NCBI RefSeq assembly: GCF_900112285.1
Contig: NZ_FOKZ01000009.1
Coordinates: 107,567 to 171,566 of the forward strand
DNA length: 64,000 nucleotides
Origin: Polaromonas sp. OV174
GTDB lineage: Bacteria > Pseudomonadota > Gammaproteobacteria > Burkholderiales > Burkholderiaceae_C
Reading direction: 5' to 3'
The translations under genes and the position numbers were made by a program. Positions 57,070 to 64,000 of the stretch are shown here, piece by piece. Within the stretch, counting starts at the first letter, position 1. The number at the start of each line of letters is the position of its first letter. The notes under the pieces were generated by a model. It saw only the letters and a list, made by a program, of their open reading frames with translations, was not told the origin of the DNA and searched no databases.

Positions 57070-57879
57070 ATGCAAATCCAAGTCAATGGCCACAAGAGCT
57101 ACTGCTACACCGGCGGCAAGGCCTTCGATGCCGCCAAGCCCAGCGTGGTGTTCATCCATGGCGTGCTCAATGACCACAGCGTCTGGGCCCTGCAAAGCCG
57201 CTACCTGGCCAACCACGGCTGGAACGTGCTGGCGGTCGACCTGCCCGGCCATTGCCGCAGCGCCGGCGATGCGCCCGCCAGCGTGGAGCAGGCGGCGCAA
57301 TTCATCGTGGCGCTGCTCGACGCCGTGGGAGTGCAGCGCGCCGCCCTGGTGGGCCACAGCTGGGGCTCGCTGATCGCCCTGGAAGCCGCCGCCCGCCTGA
57401 AGGAGCGCGTCAGCCACCTGGTGCTGGTAGGCACGGCCTACCCCATGAAAGTATCGCCAGCCCTCATAGAGTCGTCGCTGAACGAGCCCGAAAAAGCGCT
57501 GCGCCTGGTCAATGTGTTCTCGCGCAGCACGCTGGCCCCGCCTTCGGGCGCGGGTTTCTGGGTCTTCGGCGCGGGCATGGCGCTGGGCCGCAAGGTGTTG
57601 CGCAGCAACCCGCTGGTCAATGTCTTCCACCGTGGCTTTGTGGCCTGCGACAGCTACGCCAACGGCGAGAACGCGATGGCGCAGATCACTTGCCCGGTGC
57701 TGTTTGTGCTGGGCGCGCAAGACCAGATGACCAGCCCCAAAGCCGCACAGGGATTGATAGGTGTGGCACGCCAGGCCGGCAAGGCGGTACAACTCAGCCA
57801 GCTGGCGGTGGGCCACCAGCAGATGAGCGAAGCCCCCGATGAAACACTGTTTGCGATTCGCGACTTCCTGAAACAGTAA
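57070..57879 (+). CDS. Alpha/beta-hydrolase
   Basis: 269 residues from ATG 57070. VVFIHGVLNDHSVW at the oxyanion site, Ser in ALVGHSWGSLIALEA, Asp in FVLGAQDQMTSPKAA and His in AVGHQQMSEAPDE. Follows metY on the same strand, likely cotranscribed through the G/C-rich repeat. Substrate unknown. Confidence 0.88.
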   Translation: MQIQVNGHKSYCYTGGKAFDAAKPSVVFIHGVLNDHSVWALQSRYLANHGWNVLAVDLPGHCRSAGDAPASVEQAAQFIVALLDAVGVQRAALVGHSWGSLIALEAAARLKERVSHLVLVGTAYPMKVSPALIESSLNEPEKALRLVNVFSRSTLAPPSGAGFWVFGAGMALGRKVLRSNPLVNVFHRGFVACDSYANGENAMAQITCPVLFVLGAQDQMTSPKAAQGLIGVARQAGKAVQLSQLAVGHQQMSEAPDETLFAIRDFLKQ

Positions 57880-57910
57880 TTAGCCAGCGCTCGCCTGACC
57901 GGCCTGATCA

Positions 57911-57969
57911 ACTATCAATTCAGTAGCTACTTGTGACCGTAGCTATTGGGCCAAAGGCATTTTTTCCTT
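57911..57969 (+). repeat. Dispersed repeat, intergenic copy
   Basis: ACTATCAATTCAGTAGCTAC, then TTGTGACCGTAGC, then ATTGGGCCAAAGGCATTTTTT. It is in the convergent gap between the hydrolase and the metallo-beta-lactamase-fold gene. Confidence 0.78.
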
Positions 57970-58010
57970 TAAACAGGCGGCATCCAGGCCCTTCAGTCCT
58001 GACCCGCCTC

Positions 58011-58751
58011 TCAAGCCTCCGCTTTGGGCGCCAGGCTATCGGCCAGCGCGCGCAAGAGCTTGGCGCCGTCGCCATGCCAGGCGCTGCCGTGCATGCAGGC
58101 CAGCGTGGTGGGCTGGGCGGCGGCCAGCCGCTCAATCATGGGCCGCGCTTTGCTGGTGTGGGAGTAGTAGTCCATGGTCAGACGAAAGGCCTCGCTGGGG
58201 CCCAGAATGTCCGCCTCGGTGAGCGCCGGATGCGCGCTGCCGGGCTGCGTCAGCAGATCGCCGCACAGCAGCGTGCGGGTGCTGTCATCCATCAGGAAAC
58301 CGCATTCCCAGGCGTGCGGCAGATGCGGCGTGTCGAACCAGCGCAGCGCATGTTGGCCGAGCGAAAGCGTCTCGCCGTCGGCCAGCGCCCGTGGCGCGCG
58401 GTCGGCCATGTCACTGATGGACACCATGGCCGCGACCGTGCCGCACAGCGGCGAGGACTGGGGCGCTGCCGCCAGCCAGTCATTGAGCGAGCCGCACTCG
58501 TCCGCCTCGACATGCGAAAAGGCCACATGACGCAGCCGCGCCACCGGCAACAAGCTGGCCACCGCCTCTTGAACCAGCGCAAACAGCTTGCGTGGCCCGG
58601 TGTGAAACAGCAGTGGCTCATCATCGACGATGAGGTATTGGTTGAATGAAAAGCCAAAGCCGCCCTCCAGCAACACCGGCGTGTTGATGCGGTAAATCCC
58701 GTCGGCCACTTCATGGACATTGGTCCCGGATTGCGTGTTGGTGACTGGCAT
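58011..58751 (-). CDS. Metallo-beta-lactamase-fold (flavodiiron/ROO-like) hydrolase
   Basis: 246 residues from the second ATG (58751), which has AAGGGAGAG before it; the earlier ATG at 58769 lacks one. The metal motif reads HVEADECGSLNDW (His-X-Glu-X-Asp), the pattern of flavodiiron oxygen reductases rather than the HXHXDH of lactamases; CGDLLTQPG and the preceding DTPHLPHAWECGF complete it. No flavodoxin domain follows. Last gene of a six-gene leftward cluster. Confidence 0.82.
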   Translation of the reverse strand: MPVTNTQSGTNVHEVADGIYRINTPVLLEGGFGFSFNQYLIVDDEPLLFHTGPRKLFALVQEAVASLLPVARLRHVAFSHVEADECGSLNDWLAAAPQSSPLCGTVAAMVSISDMADRAPRALADGETLSLGQHALRWFDTPHLPHAWECGFLMDDSTRTLLCGDLLTQPGSAHPALTEADILGPSEAFRLTMDYYSHTSKARPMIERLAAAQPTTLACMHGSAWHGDGAKLLRALADSLAPKAEA

Positions 58752-58803
58752 CTCCACTCTCCCTTGCATCAGTTAAAAAATGCACACCAAGGCGCATTGC
58801 CGC

Positions 58804-59877
58804 TCACACCGGCTGGGCCTCCACCACGCTCACGGCCGAGGCCGTCGGGACTATGCGCGTCAGCCTGAAGCCGGCCTTGGCCAGCAAGCCGGCATATTCC
58901 TCACCCGAGCGCTCCTGCCCCCCGGGCACGGTCAGCATCACCAGATCCAGAATCTTGCCCATATGCGGCTCATCCCCGGGCGGCAGCACACATTCAACGA
59001 TCAGGAGGCGGCTATCCTGCGCCATCGCCTGGCGGCAGTGGCGCAGGATGGTCAGGCATTTCTCCTCGTCCCAGTCATGAATGACGTGGGACATGACATA
59101 GGCGTCGCCACCGGCCGGAACCGAGTCAAAAAAACTGCCCGTCAGCAGCTGGCATCGGTCCACTACGCCGCAGGCCGTCAGATGGGCGCGCGCCTCGGGT
59201 GCGACATGCGGCAGTTCATACAACACACCCTGCAGATGGGGATGCTCTTGCAAAATCGCCGCCAGCAAGCCGCCGGTGCCGCCGCCCACATCAATGACGG
59301 TTTGCTGCGCCGAAAAATCATAGGCCGCCGCCACCGCGGCCGCTTCGCCGCCGTGCACACCCATCATGGCCTCGCCGAAAAACCTGGCCTCGTCGGAATG
59401 CTGCGCGAGGTAGTCGAACAGCGGCATGCCCCAGGCCTTGTTGAAGGCAGTTTTGCCGGTCTGCACGCTGTAGGCAAACTCGCTCCACGCGCCCCACATC
59501 CACGGGCCGGCGAGCGCCATCACGGTCGATCGGGCGGAACCCGGCGCGCCGGTTTGCAGCGTCGCGCCATGCTCCGTGAGGGCAAAGCGCTGCCCGCCGC
59601 TTTCGGTGAACAGGCCCAGGCTCGCCAGGGCACGCAGCAGGCGATAGAGCGAAGGGCCATGCGTCTGCGTGGCATCGGCGAGCGCCTGAACGCTCTTGGG
59701 CCCGTCCGCCAGCAAATCGGCAATGCCCAAACGGGCGGCCACGTAAACCGCGCGGGAAACCCAGAAGGCCGTGGCCATCTGGATCACCTGGACGTGGGCC
59801 GGCGGCTCGGCGCTGACGGCCGCGTCCGGCGGAGCGCCGAACATGGAGGCGCTATCGGGGGTGTTGACTGCTTGCAT
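58804..59877 (-). CDS. O-methyltransferase, plant-type (acetylserotonin family)
   Basis: 357 residues. N-terminal dimerisation winged helix (SRAVYVAARLGIADLLADGP, LYRLLRALASLGLFTE), SAM loop VIDVGGGTGGLLAAILQEHP, catalytic-region SHVIHDWDEEKCLTILRHC. Methylates a small hydroxyl or related group. Part of the leftward six-gene cluster, between the cupin and the metallo-beta-lactamase-fold genes. Confidence 0.9.
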   Translation of the reverse strand: MQAVNTPDSASMFGAPPDAAVSAEPPAHVQVIQMATAFWVSRAVYVAARLGIADLLADGPKSVQALADATQTHGPSLYRLLRALASLGLFTESGGQRFALTEHGATLQTGAPGSARSTVMALAGPWMWGAWSEFAYSVQTGKTAFNKAWGMPLFDYLAQHSDEARFFGEAMMGVHGGEAAAVAAAYDFSAQQTVIDVGGGTGGLLAAILQEHPHLQGVLYELPHVAPEARAHLTACGVVDRCQLLTGSFFDSVPAGGDAYVMSHVIHDWDEEKCLTILRHCRQAMAQDSRLLIVECVLPPGDEPHMGKILDLVMLTVPGGQERSGEEYAGLLAKAGFRLTRIVPTASAVSVVEAQPV

Positions 59878-59949
59878 GTTGTGCCAACCTTTCTATGTCT
59901 TGTAGGTCCGAAAGCTCGGGCGCCATCCTTTGCTTGCGCGTGACAAGCG

Positions 59950-60324
59950 CTACAACTGCACCGCCGCAAGGACGGCCGCGACTTCGCCCAGCACCCGGCT
60001 GCGGTGCCCCGTGCCAACGGTGTCTTCGAGCAGCAGGGCGAAGCCCGGAGCGATGCGCTGGCGCTCACCGTCCCCGGCCTCGAACTCCATGTCGCCGGCC
60101 AGCACGAAGATCCACATGCGCTGCGGCGACGGATGAAGATCGCCGCTCCAGCCACTCGGCAAATGCAAAAAGCCGTAGCGCGCTGCCGGCGCGAATGCCG
60201 ACACGCTGAAAGCCGGCGCCGGCGGGGCAAAGGCCTGCGGCGTGAGCGCCACAGACCACGGAGCGAAATGCGACAGCCCCGCCTCATCGGCGTAAAGCCT
60301 CAGGTAAGTCAGCGCTCTTGACAT
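59950..60324 (-). CDS. Cupin-domain protein
   Basis: 124 residues from the ATG at 60324, with GGAGGAG before it. A small cupin barrel (GFLHLPSGWSGDLHPSPQRM, WIFVLAGDMEFEAGDGERQR, GFALLLEDTVGTGHRSRVL). The His in GDLHPSPQ and GTGHRS could bind metal. Small stand-alone cupins often bind or modify the product of a pathway. In the six-gene cluster. Confidence 0.78.
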   Translation of the reverse strand: MSRALTYLRLYADEAGLSHFAPWSVALTPQAFAPPAPAFSVSAFAPAARYGFLHLPSGWSGDLHPSPQRMWIFVLAGDMEFEAGDGERQRIAPGFALLLEDTVGTGHRSRVLGEVAAVLAAVQL

Positions 60325-60385
60325 GGCTGCAACTCCTCCCCGCCCCAAGCTTGGCGCTGGGGCGGCAATTCGGAAAAAACCGCCC

Positions 60386-60655
60386 TCAGCCTGTGAGAAA
60401 GTGAATATCCGGTTTATCCACCACACCCACTTTCTGCATGGTTTCCCGCAGATCAGCGGATTCGACAAAGGCCTTGGCCCGGCTGCTGTCCTCGGCCTCA
60501 AAAAAGAGGACGACTTGGTTAGGGTCGCCGGCACCCTGAAGAAGATACTTCTCCGTGAGACCGGCCTCCAGGCGTTTTGGCAGGTGTGCGTCGTAGCCCC
60601 GTTTCCATTCCGGGAAGTCCCTGACCTTGTGCCTGATGAGCAAATAATTGGCCAT
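60386..60655 (-). CDS. Small dimeric alpha-beta-barrel protein
   Basis: 89 residues, beta-alpha-beta pattern (YLLIRHKVRDFPEWKRGYDA, EKYLLQGAGDPNQVVLFFEA, AKAFVESADLRETMQKVGVV) of the antibiotic-biosynthesis-monooxygenase/ferredoxin-like barrel superfamily. Such proteins act as cyclases, monooxygenases or ligand carriers. 13 bases downstream of the GYD gene. Confidence 0.72.
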   Translation of the reverse strand: MANYLLIRHKVRDFPEWKRGYDAHLPKRLEAGLTEKYLLQGAGDPNQVVLFFEAEDSSRAKAFVESADLRETMQKVGVVDKPDIHFLTG

Positions 60656-60668
60656 GCGTGTTCTCCTG

Positions 60669-60962
60669 CTAGGCCATCTTGGCCAGAATCCCGCTCATCT
60701 CATCCCTGGAGAAGGCGCGCAGTGTCTGCATGCGAACATTGCCCGCCGAGGCGATGGCCAGGGCAAAGGCGGTGGCCGACTCGTCATTCGTTGCCTCAAT
60801 GATCACCACCAGATCGTATTTACCCAGGGTCCAGTAGATCTGGCTCATGTTGGCGCCAAACTTTTTGGCCGCCTCCTTCACGGCATCGGCGCGTTTGACG
60901 GTGTCCTTGACGCTGCGTATGCCCTGATCGGTAAAACTCGATAGCGCGATATAGGTCCCCAT
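60669..60962 (-). CDS. GYD-domain protein
   Basis: 97 residues from the ATG at 60962, with AAGGAG before it. The GYD family segment is SQIYWTLGKYDLVVIIEATN, named for the Gly-Tyr/Lys-Asp, with SFTDQGIRSVKDTVKRADAV before. GYD proteins form small alpha-beta barrels of unknown role. In the six-gene cluster with two methyltransferases. Confidence 0.87.
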   Translation of the reverse strand: MGTYIALSSFTDQGIRSVKDTVKRADAVKEAAKKFGANMSQIYWTLGKYDLVVIIEATNDESATAFALAIASAGNVRMQTLRAFSRDEMSGILAKMA

Positions 60963-61074
60963 GATGTTTCTCCTTGTTGTAGGCAAACGGGACCTCAGAC
61001 ATGGAACCGGCCAGCGGCGGTCCCTGGATGCTGGCCGGGCGTGGCGATGCAACGCCAACGCCACGAACAAAAAA

Positions 61075-61884
61075 CTATTTGCGCACGCCTATGCTCACCA
61101 GATAGTCGCGCGGCATGGCCACGCCCAGCTCGGACTTGAAGCCTTCATGGAAGGCGATGAGATCGCGCTTCAAACTGTCGCGGCGCTCCGGCTCCAGGCT
61201 GGCGGCCAAGGCCTTGGTCGGGCCATAGCCCGCCGAAAACAGCTCCCAGACGGCCAGGCCGCTGGGCGCACGCAAAACGGTGGTGCCGGTTTCAAAGCGC
61301 AGCTCAAAGGCATCGCCCAGCAGCTGCTTGACGCGCTGCGGGCTGCCCCATTCAAAGGGTGAAGGCGGCGGGACGGCAGGCACCTGCATATAGGGCTTCA
61401 TGACCTTGAACAGGCCGGCAATCGTTCCATCGGCCGGCCAGGTGGTCAGGCCTATGCGCCCGCCTTTTTTGCAGACCCGGGCCAGCTCGGCGGCGGCGCG
61501 CTCGGGCTGGCTGACAAACATCACGCCGCAAGTTGAAATGACGGCATCGAAACTCTGGTCCTCAAAGGCCAGCGCCTCGGCATCGCCAACGTAAAAATCG
61601 ATCTTCAGGCCGGCCTCGGCGGCACAAGCCTTGGCGGCCGCAATCAGCTCGGCGCCCAGGTCGATGCCGACGACGCTGGCGCCACGGGCGGCCACGCGGC
61701 GTGCGGTCCAGCCGGTCCCGGTGGCCACATCAAGAATGTGCTCGCCGGGCTGGGGCGCCAGGCGTATGACGCAATGCTCTATCGAATCAGCGATGCTCTG
61801 GCTGATCTTGTCGTAATTGAGTCCGCCGGCCCCCCAGGTGGCAGCGGCCTTGAGGTTGTGCTGCTGGATTGCGCTTGAGTCCAT
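61075..61884 (-). CDS. Class I SAM-dependent methyltransferase (UbiE/MenG-like)
   Basis: 269 residues from the ATG at 61884, with AAGGAG before it. The SAM loop is GEHILDVATGTGWTARRVAA, then GIDLGAELIAAAKA and GDAEALAFEDQSFDAVISTC. Its C-terminal half (FELRFETGTTVLRAPSGLAV) is unlike ubiquinone methylases. First gene of the leftward six-gene cluster; its target is unknown. Confidence 0.87.
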   Translation of the reverse strand: MDSSAIQQHNLKAAATWGAGGLNYDKISQSIADSIEHCVIRLAPQPGEHILDVATGTGWTARRVAARGASVVGIDLGAELIAAAKACAAEAGLKIDFYVGDAEALAFEDQSFDAVISTCGVMFVSQPERAAAELARVCKKGGRIGLTTWPADGTIAGLFKVMKPYMQVPAVPPPSPFEWGSPQRVKQLLGDAFELRFETGTTVLRAPSGLAVWELFSAGYGPTKALAASLEPERRDSLKRDLIAFHEGFKSELGVAMPRDYLVSIGVRK

Positions 61885-62157
61885 CTCATTCTCCTTGCGT
61901 CTATTGAGTCTGGCGAAAGCGGGTTTCGCCGATGGCGCCAAGGTGCTCTGAAGGACTTGGCTGGTGGGTTGCCGCCGGCTTGCGCGCCAGCGGCCTGTGC
62001 CTGTCTTGCCGCAGGCGCAATACCAGAGCGCGGGCGAGCAGATCGCCGCCCCAGGCCATGCAGCATCTGCTTTTTTAGCACTGACCTAGGCGACTAACAA
62101 GGGCTGCGAGCCGCTCCCGGGGGAAGGCATTACCAAGACTTACACCGCTCACCAGCG

Positions 62158-63018
62158 TCAAGCGCAGCCGCCCGCCAGCAGGCCATCAATCTCAGCCAGC
62201 GCCTGAGCCGCTCCCGCCGCCAGTCCGATATCCAGGCGCGTGGGCACGCCGGGCTCACGCGGATTGATGCGCACCAGCCGCCCGCCAAAGGCATGGATAA
62301 CACGCTCGCTGAAATGGCGCACCGAGGGAATCACGCTGCCCGCGCCCAGTTCCACCACCACAGGCCGGCTGATGCCGGCCAGCCAGCGCTCCAGCCGCGT
62401 GGCCTGCTGACGGGCGCGCTGCTCGCACCAGTCCGCATCGTTGAACATCAGGATATTCGGCCGCGCCAGGCCGCCGCAGTGCGGACACAGGGGCGGCGCA
62501 TTGAGCAGCAGACATTGCTGGGCGTCGACCTCGGGCAGGAAATCATCGGCCGGCCAGATCGCCGGGCTGCAGGGCGTGAGGCATTGCAGATGGGCGATGG
62601 AGCCGTGGCACTCGTACAGCGTGTCGGACTCGAAGCCGGCCTGCGGGAACTGCCCATCGACATTGCTGGTGAACACCGCATAACCCAGTGGTTTGGCCTG
62701 GCCCCAGCGCTTCAACAAGGCAAAGCCGGGATGCGGCCGGGTGGCGCGGTAGAGCTGCAGCCGATGTCCATAAAAGCCCCAGGCCTGCTGCGGATCGCTG
62801 TGAAAGGCGTCGGGGCAGGCAATGCTGTAGAAATCCACGCCCGCACGCGCCAAGGCCGGATAGGCCTGCCAAAAACCATCCTTGCCGCGGAAATCGGGCA
62901 GGCCGGAATCGACGCCCATGCCGGCCCCGGCCGCGACGATCAGGGCATCGGCCTGCGAAATCAGCTCAGCGGCATGGGCCAGGCTGTGCGTATCAAGGGT
63001 GGGAGGCATTGCTGTCAC
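62158..63018 (-). CDS. SIR2-family NAD-dependent protein deacylase (sirtuin)
   Basis: 286 residues. NAD loop VAAGAGMGVDSGLPDFRG, the FTSNVDGQF (Asn-Val-Asp) motif and catalytic His in CHGSIAHLQC; zinc ligands are CLTPC and CPHCGG. Removes acyl groups from lysines. The Gly in place of Ser in GAGMG is a common bacterial variant. Two starts (MTAMPPTL) differ by three residues. It is upstream of the six-gene cluster on the same strand, 273 bases away. Confidence 0.92.
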   Translation of the reverse strand: MTAMPPTLDTHSLAHAAELISQADALIVAAGAGMGVDSGLPDFRGKDGFWQAYPALARAGVDFYSIACPDAFHSDPQQAWGFYGHRLQLYRATRPHPGFALLKRWGQAKPLGYAVFTSNVDGQFPQAGFESDTLYECHGSIAHLQCLTPCSPAIWPADDFLPEVDAQQCLLLNAPPLCPHCGGLARPNILMFNDADWCEQRARQQATRLERWLAGISRPVVVELGAGSVIPSVRHFSERVIHAFGGRLVRINPREPGVPTRLDIGLAAGAAQALAEIDGLLAGGCA

Positions 63019-63070
63019 ATTTCATTCAAGCGAGAGGTGTGAATTTCCAGCGCCTCTGAGGTTTGAGCAG

Positions 63071-63125
63071 AAAACTATCAAAAGTAGAGCATGCCACGCT
63101 TGCAGCACAAGGGCTACAGGCCTAC
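63071..63125 (+). repeat. Dispersed repeat copy next to the IS30-type element
   Basis: AAAACTATCAAAAGTAGAGC, then CACGCTTGCAGCACAAGGGCT, then ACAGGCCTAC. The IS element at 63132 begins seven bases later. Confidence 0.8.
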
Positions 63126-63131
63126 TTCCTC

Positions 63132-63565
63132 GCAGATTCAAGTACAAAGTGCAACAAAAGGCAGTGTAATCGGGTGCATCTTCAAGGCGTCAAAGACCTC
63201 GTGCGGCGTGCGGTAGCCCAAGCACTTGCGGGGCCTGTGGTTGAGCAGGTACACCGCCTCATTGATCTGATGCTGTAATTGGCGCGATCGGGCCTGACCG
63301 TGAGCCTGTGCGGGCTTGTAGCCTGCAGAGCCGGCATTGGGCAGGAACTCGCGGCTGATAGTTGACCGACTGCGCCCCAGTTCAGCCGCGATGCACCCAA
63401 GACTGATGCCTTGGCGCCTGAGCGTATGAGTTTGGTATCGTTCTTCTCGGATCAAGTGTTTGTAGGTCATGGTGCTTCGTTGAGACTGGCTGGTCACAAA
63501 GAGCCCATCCTATTGACTCTTGGCCCACCTCGTTTCTGAACGTTGCACTTCGTACTTGAATCCGC
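63132..63565 (-). mobile_element. Internally deleted IS30-family element
   Basis: 24-bp terminal inverted repeats: GCAGATTCAAGTACAAAGTG... at 63132-63155 and its partner ending CTTGAATCCGC at 63542-63565, differing at two of 24 positions. Length 434 bases against the usual 1.0-1.3 kb. The only frame inside is a transposase with the middle missing, so it is a non-autonomous derivative that a full-length relative could still mobilise. Confidence 0.82.
63138..63470 (-). pseudogene. IS30 transposase with in-frame internal deletion
   Basis: About 110 residues from ATG 63470. The N-terminal helix-turn-helix (MTYKHLIREERYQTHTLRRQ, AAELGRSRSTISREF) joins directly, after SRQLQHQ, to the family's C-terminus (INEAVYLLNHRPRKCLGYRT, then EVFDALKMH). 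The entire DDE catalytic core is missing. The stop lies inside the inverted repeat. Confidence 0.85.
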
Positions 63566-63612
63566 CCATGCCTAATTACGGCCAGGCCGGCGCGGCTTGA
63601 CCCGGGGCCCAA

Positions 63613-63944
63613 GAGCCTGTTAAAAATCTTTTTCCCATGCAGACTTGCCGCTAAGCTGCTGCCCCATGAGAGCCAAATACCCCAGCGACATCAGCCCCTT
63701 GCTAGAGAGCGCCCGCAAAACTACCCACCCGCGCAGCGTTAACTTGTATGAGGTGTTTTGCGCTGTGCTTTACTTGCTGCGCAGCGGCTGCCAGTGGCGA
63801 GCACTGCCCAGTGACTTCCCCAAATGGCGCACGGTACATGCGTACTTTTCCATCTGGGGTGAGCCGCGCGAAGGCGCCAGCCTGCTGGAGCGGGCCTTAA
63901 AAAATCTACAGGGACTTCCCATGCAGTCAAGCACTGCTGACTAG
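63613..63944 (+). mobile_element. IS5-family element, left end only
   Basis: Begins GAGCCTGTTAAAAATCTTT, an IS5-type terminal repeat, 50 bases before the transposase start. Family sequence ends around 63903 after LLERALK; no right end is found before the window edge. Confidence 0.7.
63666..63944 (+). pseudogene. IS5-family transposase, N-terminal fragment
   Basis: 92 residues: MRAKYPSDISPLLESARKTT, LYEVFCAVLYLLRSGCQWRA, LPSDFPKWRTVHAYFSIWGE match the N-terminal domain of IS5/IS1421-type transposases. After LLERALK the reading changes to unrelated residues and stops (63942-63944). The DDE domain is absent. Confidence 0.85.
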
Positions 63945-64000
63945 AGATTCTTTCTGGGTTACGGTATTCCTTGTGGCTGACGCAAACCGGTGAGCTCGAA

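Noticed and set aside
62071..62111. Additional dispersed-repeat copy before the sirtuin cluster
   Set aside because: Only AACAAGGGCT-C-AG-C and a TTTTTTAGC match; the centre is too diverged to count.
63880..63935. Possible second IS5 end (TTAAAAAATCT...CTTCCCATGCAG resembles the left end)
   Set aside because: It is a direct, not inverted, copy with several differences; too weak to call a boundary.

Overview
The window (about 62% G+C by eye) looks like the chromosome of a betaproteobacterium of the order Burkholderiales, most likely family Comamonadaceae (Polaromonas/Rhodoferax-like). The reasons are the gene repertoire (a tricarboxylate TctBA carrier with a TctDE sensor pair, two TRAP carriers, glycine-riboswitch-controlled gcvTHP), the codon use, and a short dispersed repeat with a TAGCTGCTTGCGC...AAGGGCTAGAGGCC core that I associate with this family from memory. 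Almost all of it reads as chromosomal housekeeping and nutrient-uptake genes. One short stretch (7.4-8.45 kb) and the right end (63.1-64 kb, two transposon remnants) look like mobile or decaying sequence.

Layout. 0-2.5 kb: a leftward stress/redox set (pirin fragment, OsmC, WrbA-like flavoprotein, DoxX, second pirin) facing a LysR regulator across a perfect palindrome. 3.6-7.35 kb: FAD amine oxidoreductase, gluQ, trmB and an RluA-type pseudouridine synthase; the last three overlap. 7.4-8.45 kb: a RidA-like gene and a frameshifted gamma-carbonic-anhydrase remnant. 8.46-15.7 kb: Tat-exported transglutaminase-like protein, TlpA-like thioredoxin, egtD, alaS, serine hydrolase. 15.8-18.1 kb: a two-gene operon of a membrane Cache-domain sensor and a pentameric ligand-gated ion channel homologue. 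18.3-22.8 kb: tctDE regulators and tctBA transporter without tctC. 23-27.7 kb: exported DsrE-like protein, tRNA-Gly(CCC), CoA-transferase pair, PAS-LuxR regulator, carboxymuconolactone decarboxylase-like protein, catalase. 28-33.8 kb: small secreted Cys-rich protein, AhpD-like peroxidase, thioesterase, two exporters, SDR, ETF-ubiquinone oxidoreductase. 34-36.9 kb: first TRAP transporter. 37-41.8 kb: tandem glycine riboswitch and gcvTHP. 41.9-48.8 kb: TSUP permease, FKBP isomerase, hydrolases, DODA-type dioxygenase with divergent LysR, arfB, aroQ, shikimate-dehydrogenase-like gene. 48.9-52.6 kb: second TRAP transporter with TetR regulator. 52.8-57.9 kb: EamA exporter, aroC, CBS protein, metY-type sulfhydrylase, hydrolase. 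58-61.9 kb: leftward six-gene cluster (SAM methyltransferase, GYD protein, small alpha-beta-barrel protein, cupin, O-methyltransferase, metallo-beta-lactamase-fold protein). 62-64 kb: sirtuin, an internally deleted IS30-type element and an IS5-type remnant.

Functionally, the region is centred on carboxylate uptake (three carriers), one-carbon/glycine catabolism and aromatic-type metabolism (CoA transferase, carboxymuconolactone decarboxylase-like protein, aroQ plus shikimate-dehydrogenase-like gene beside a TRAP carrier).

Two signals stand out. First, at least ten copies of the dispersed repeat lie in the window; one sits in frame inside gluQ, one supplies the signal-peptide cleavage region of the DsrE-like protein, and one apparently lies inside gcvP. 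This recalls the Rickettsia palindromic elements but in a betaproteobacterium. Second, the Cache sensor plus pentameric channel pair is translationally coupled and the Cache protein has no chemotaxis, kinase or cyclase output domain, so it may be a stand-alone receptor subunit for the channel.
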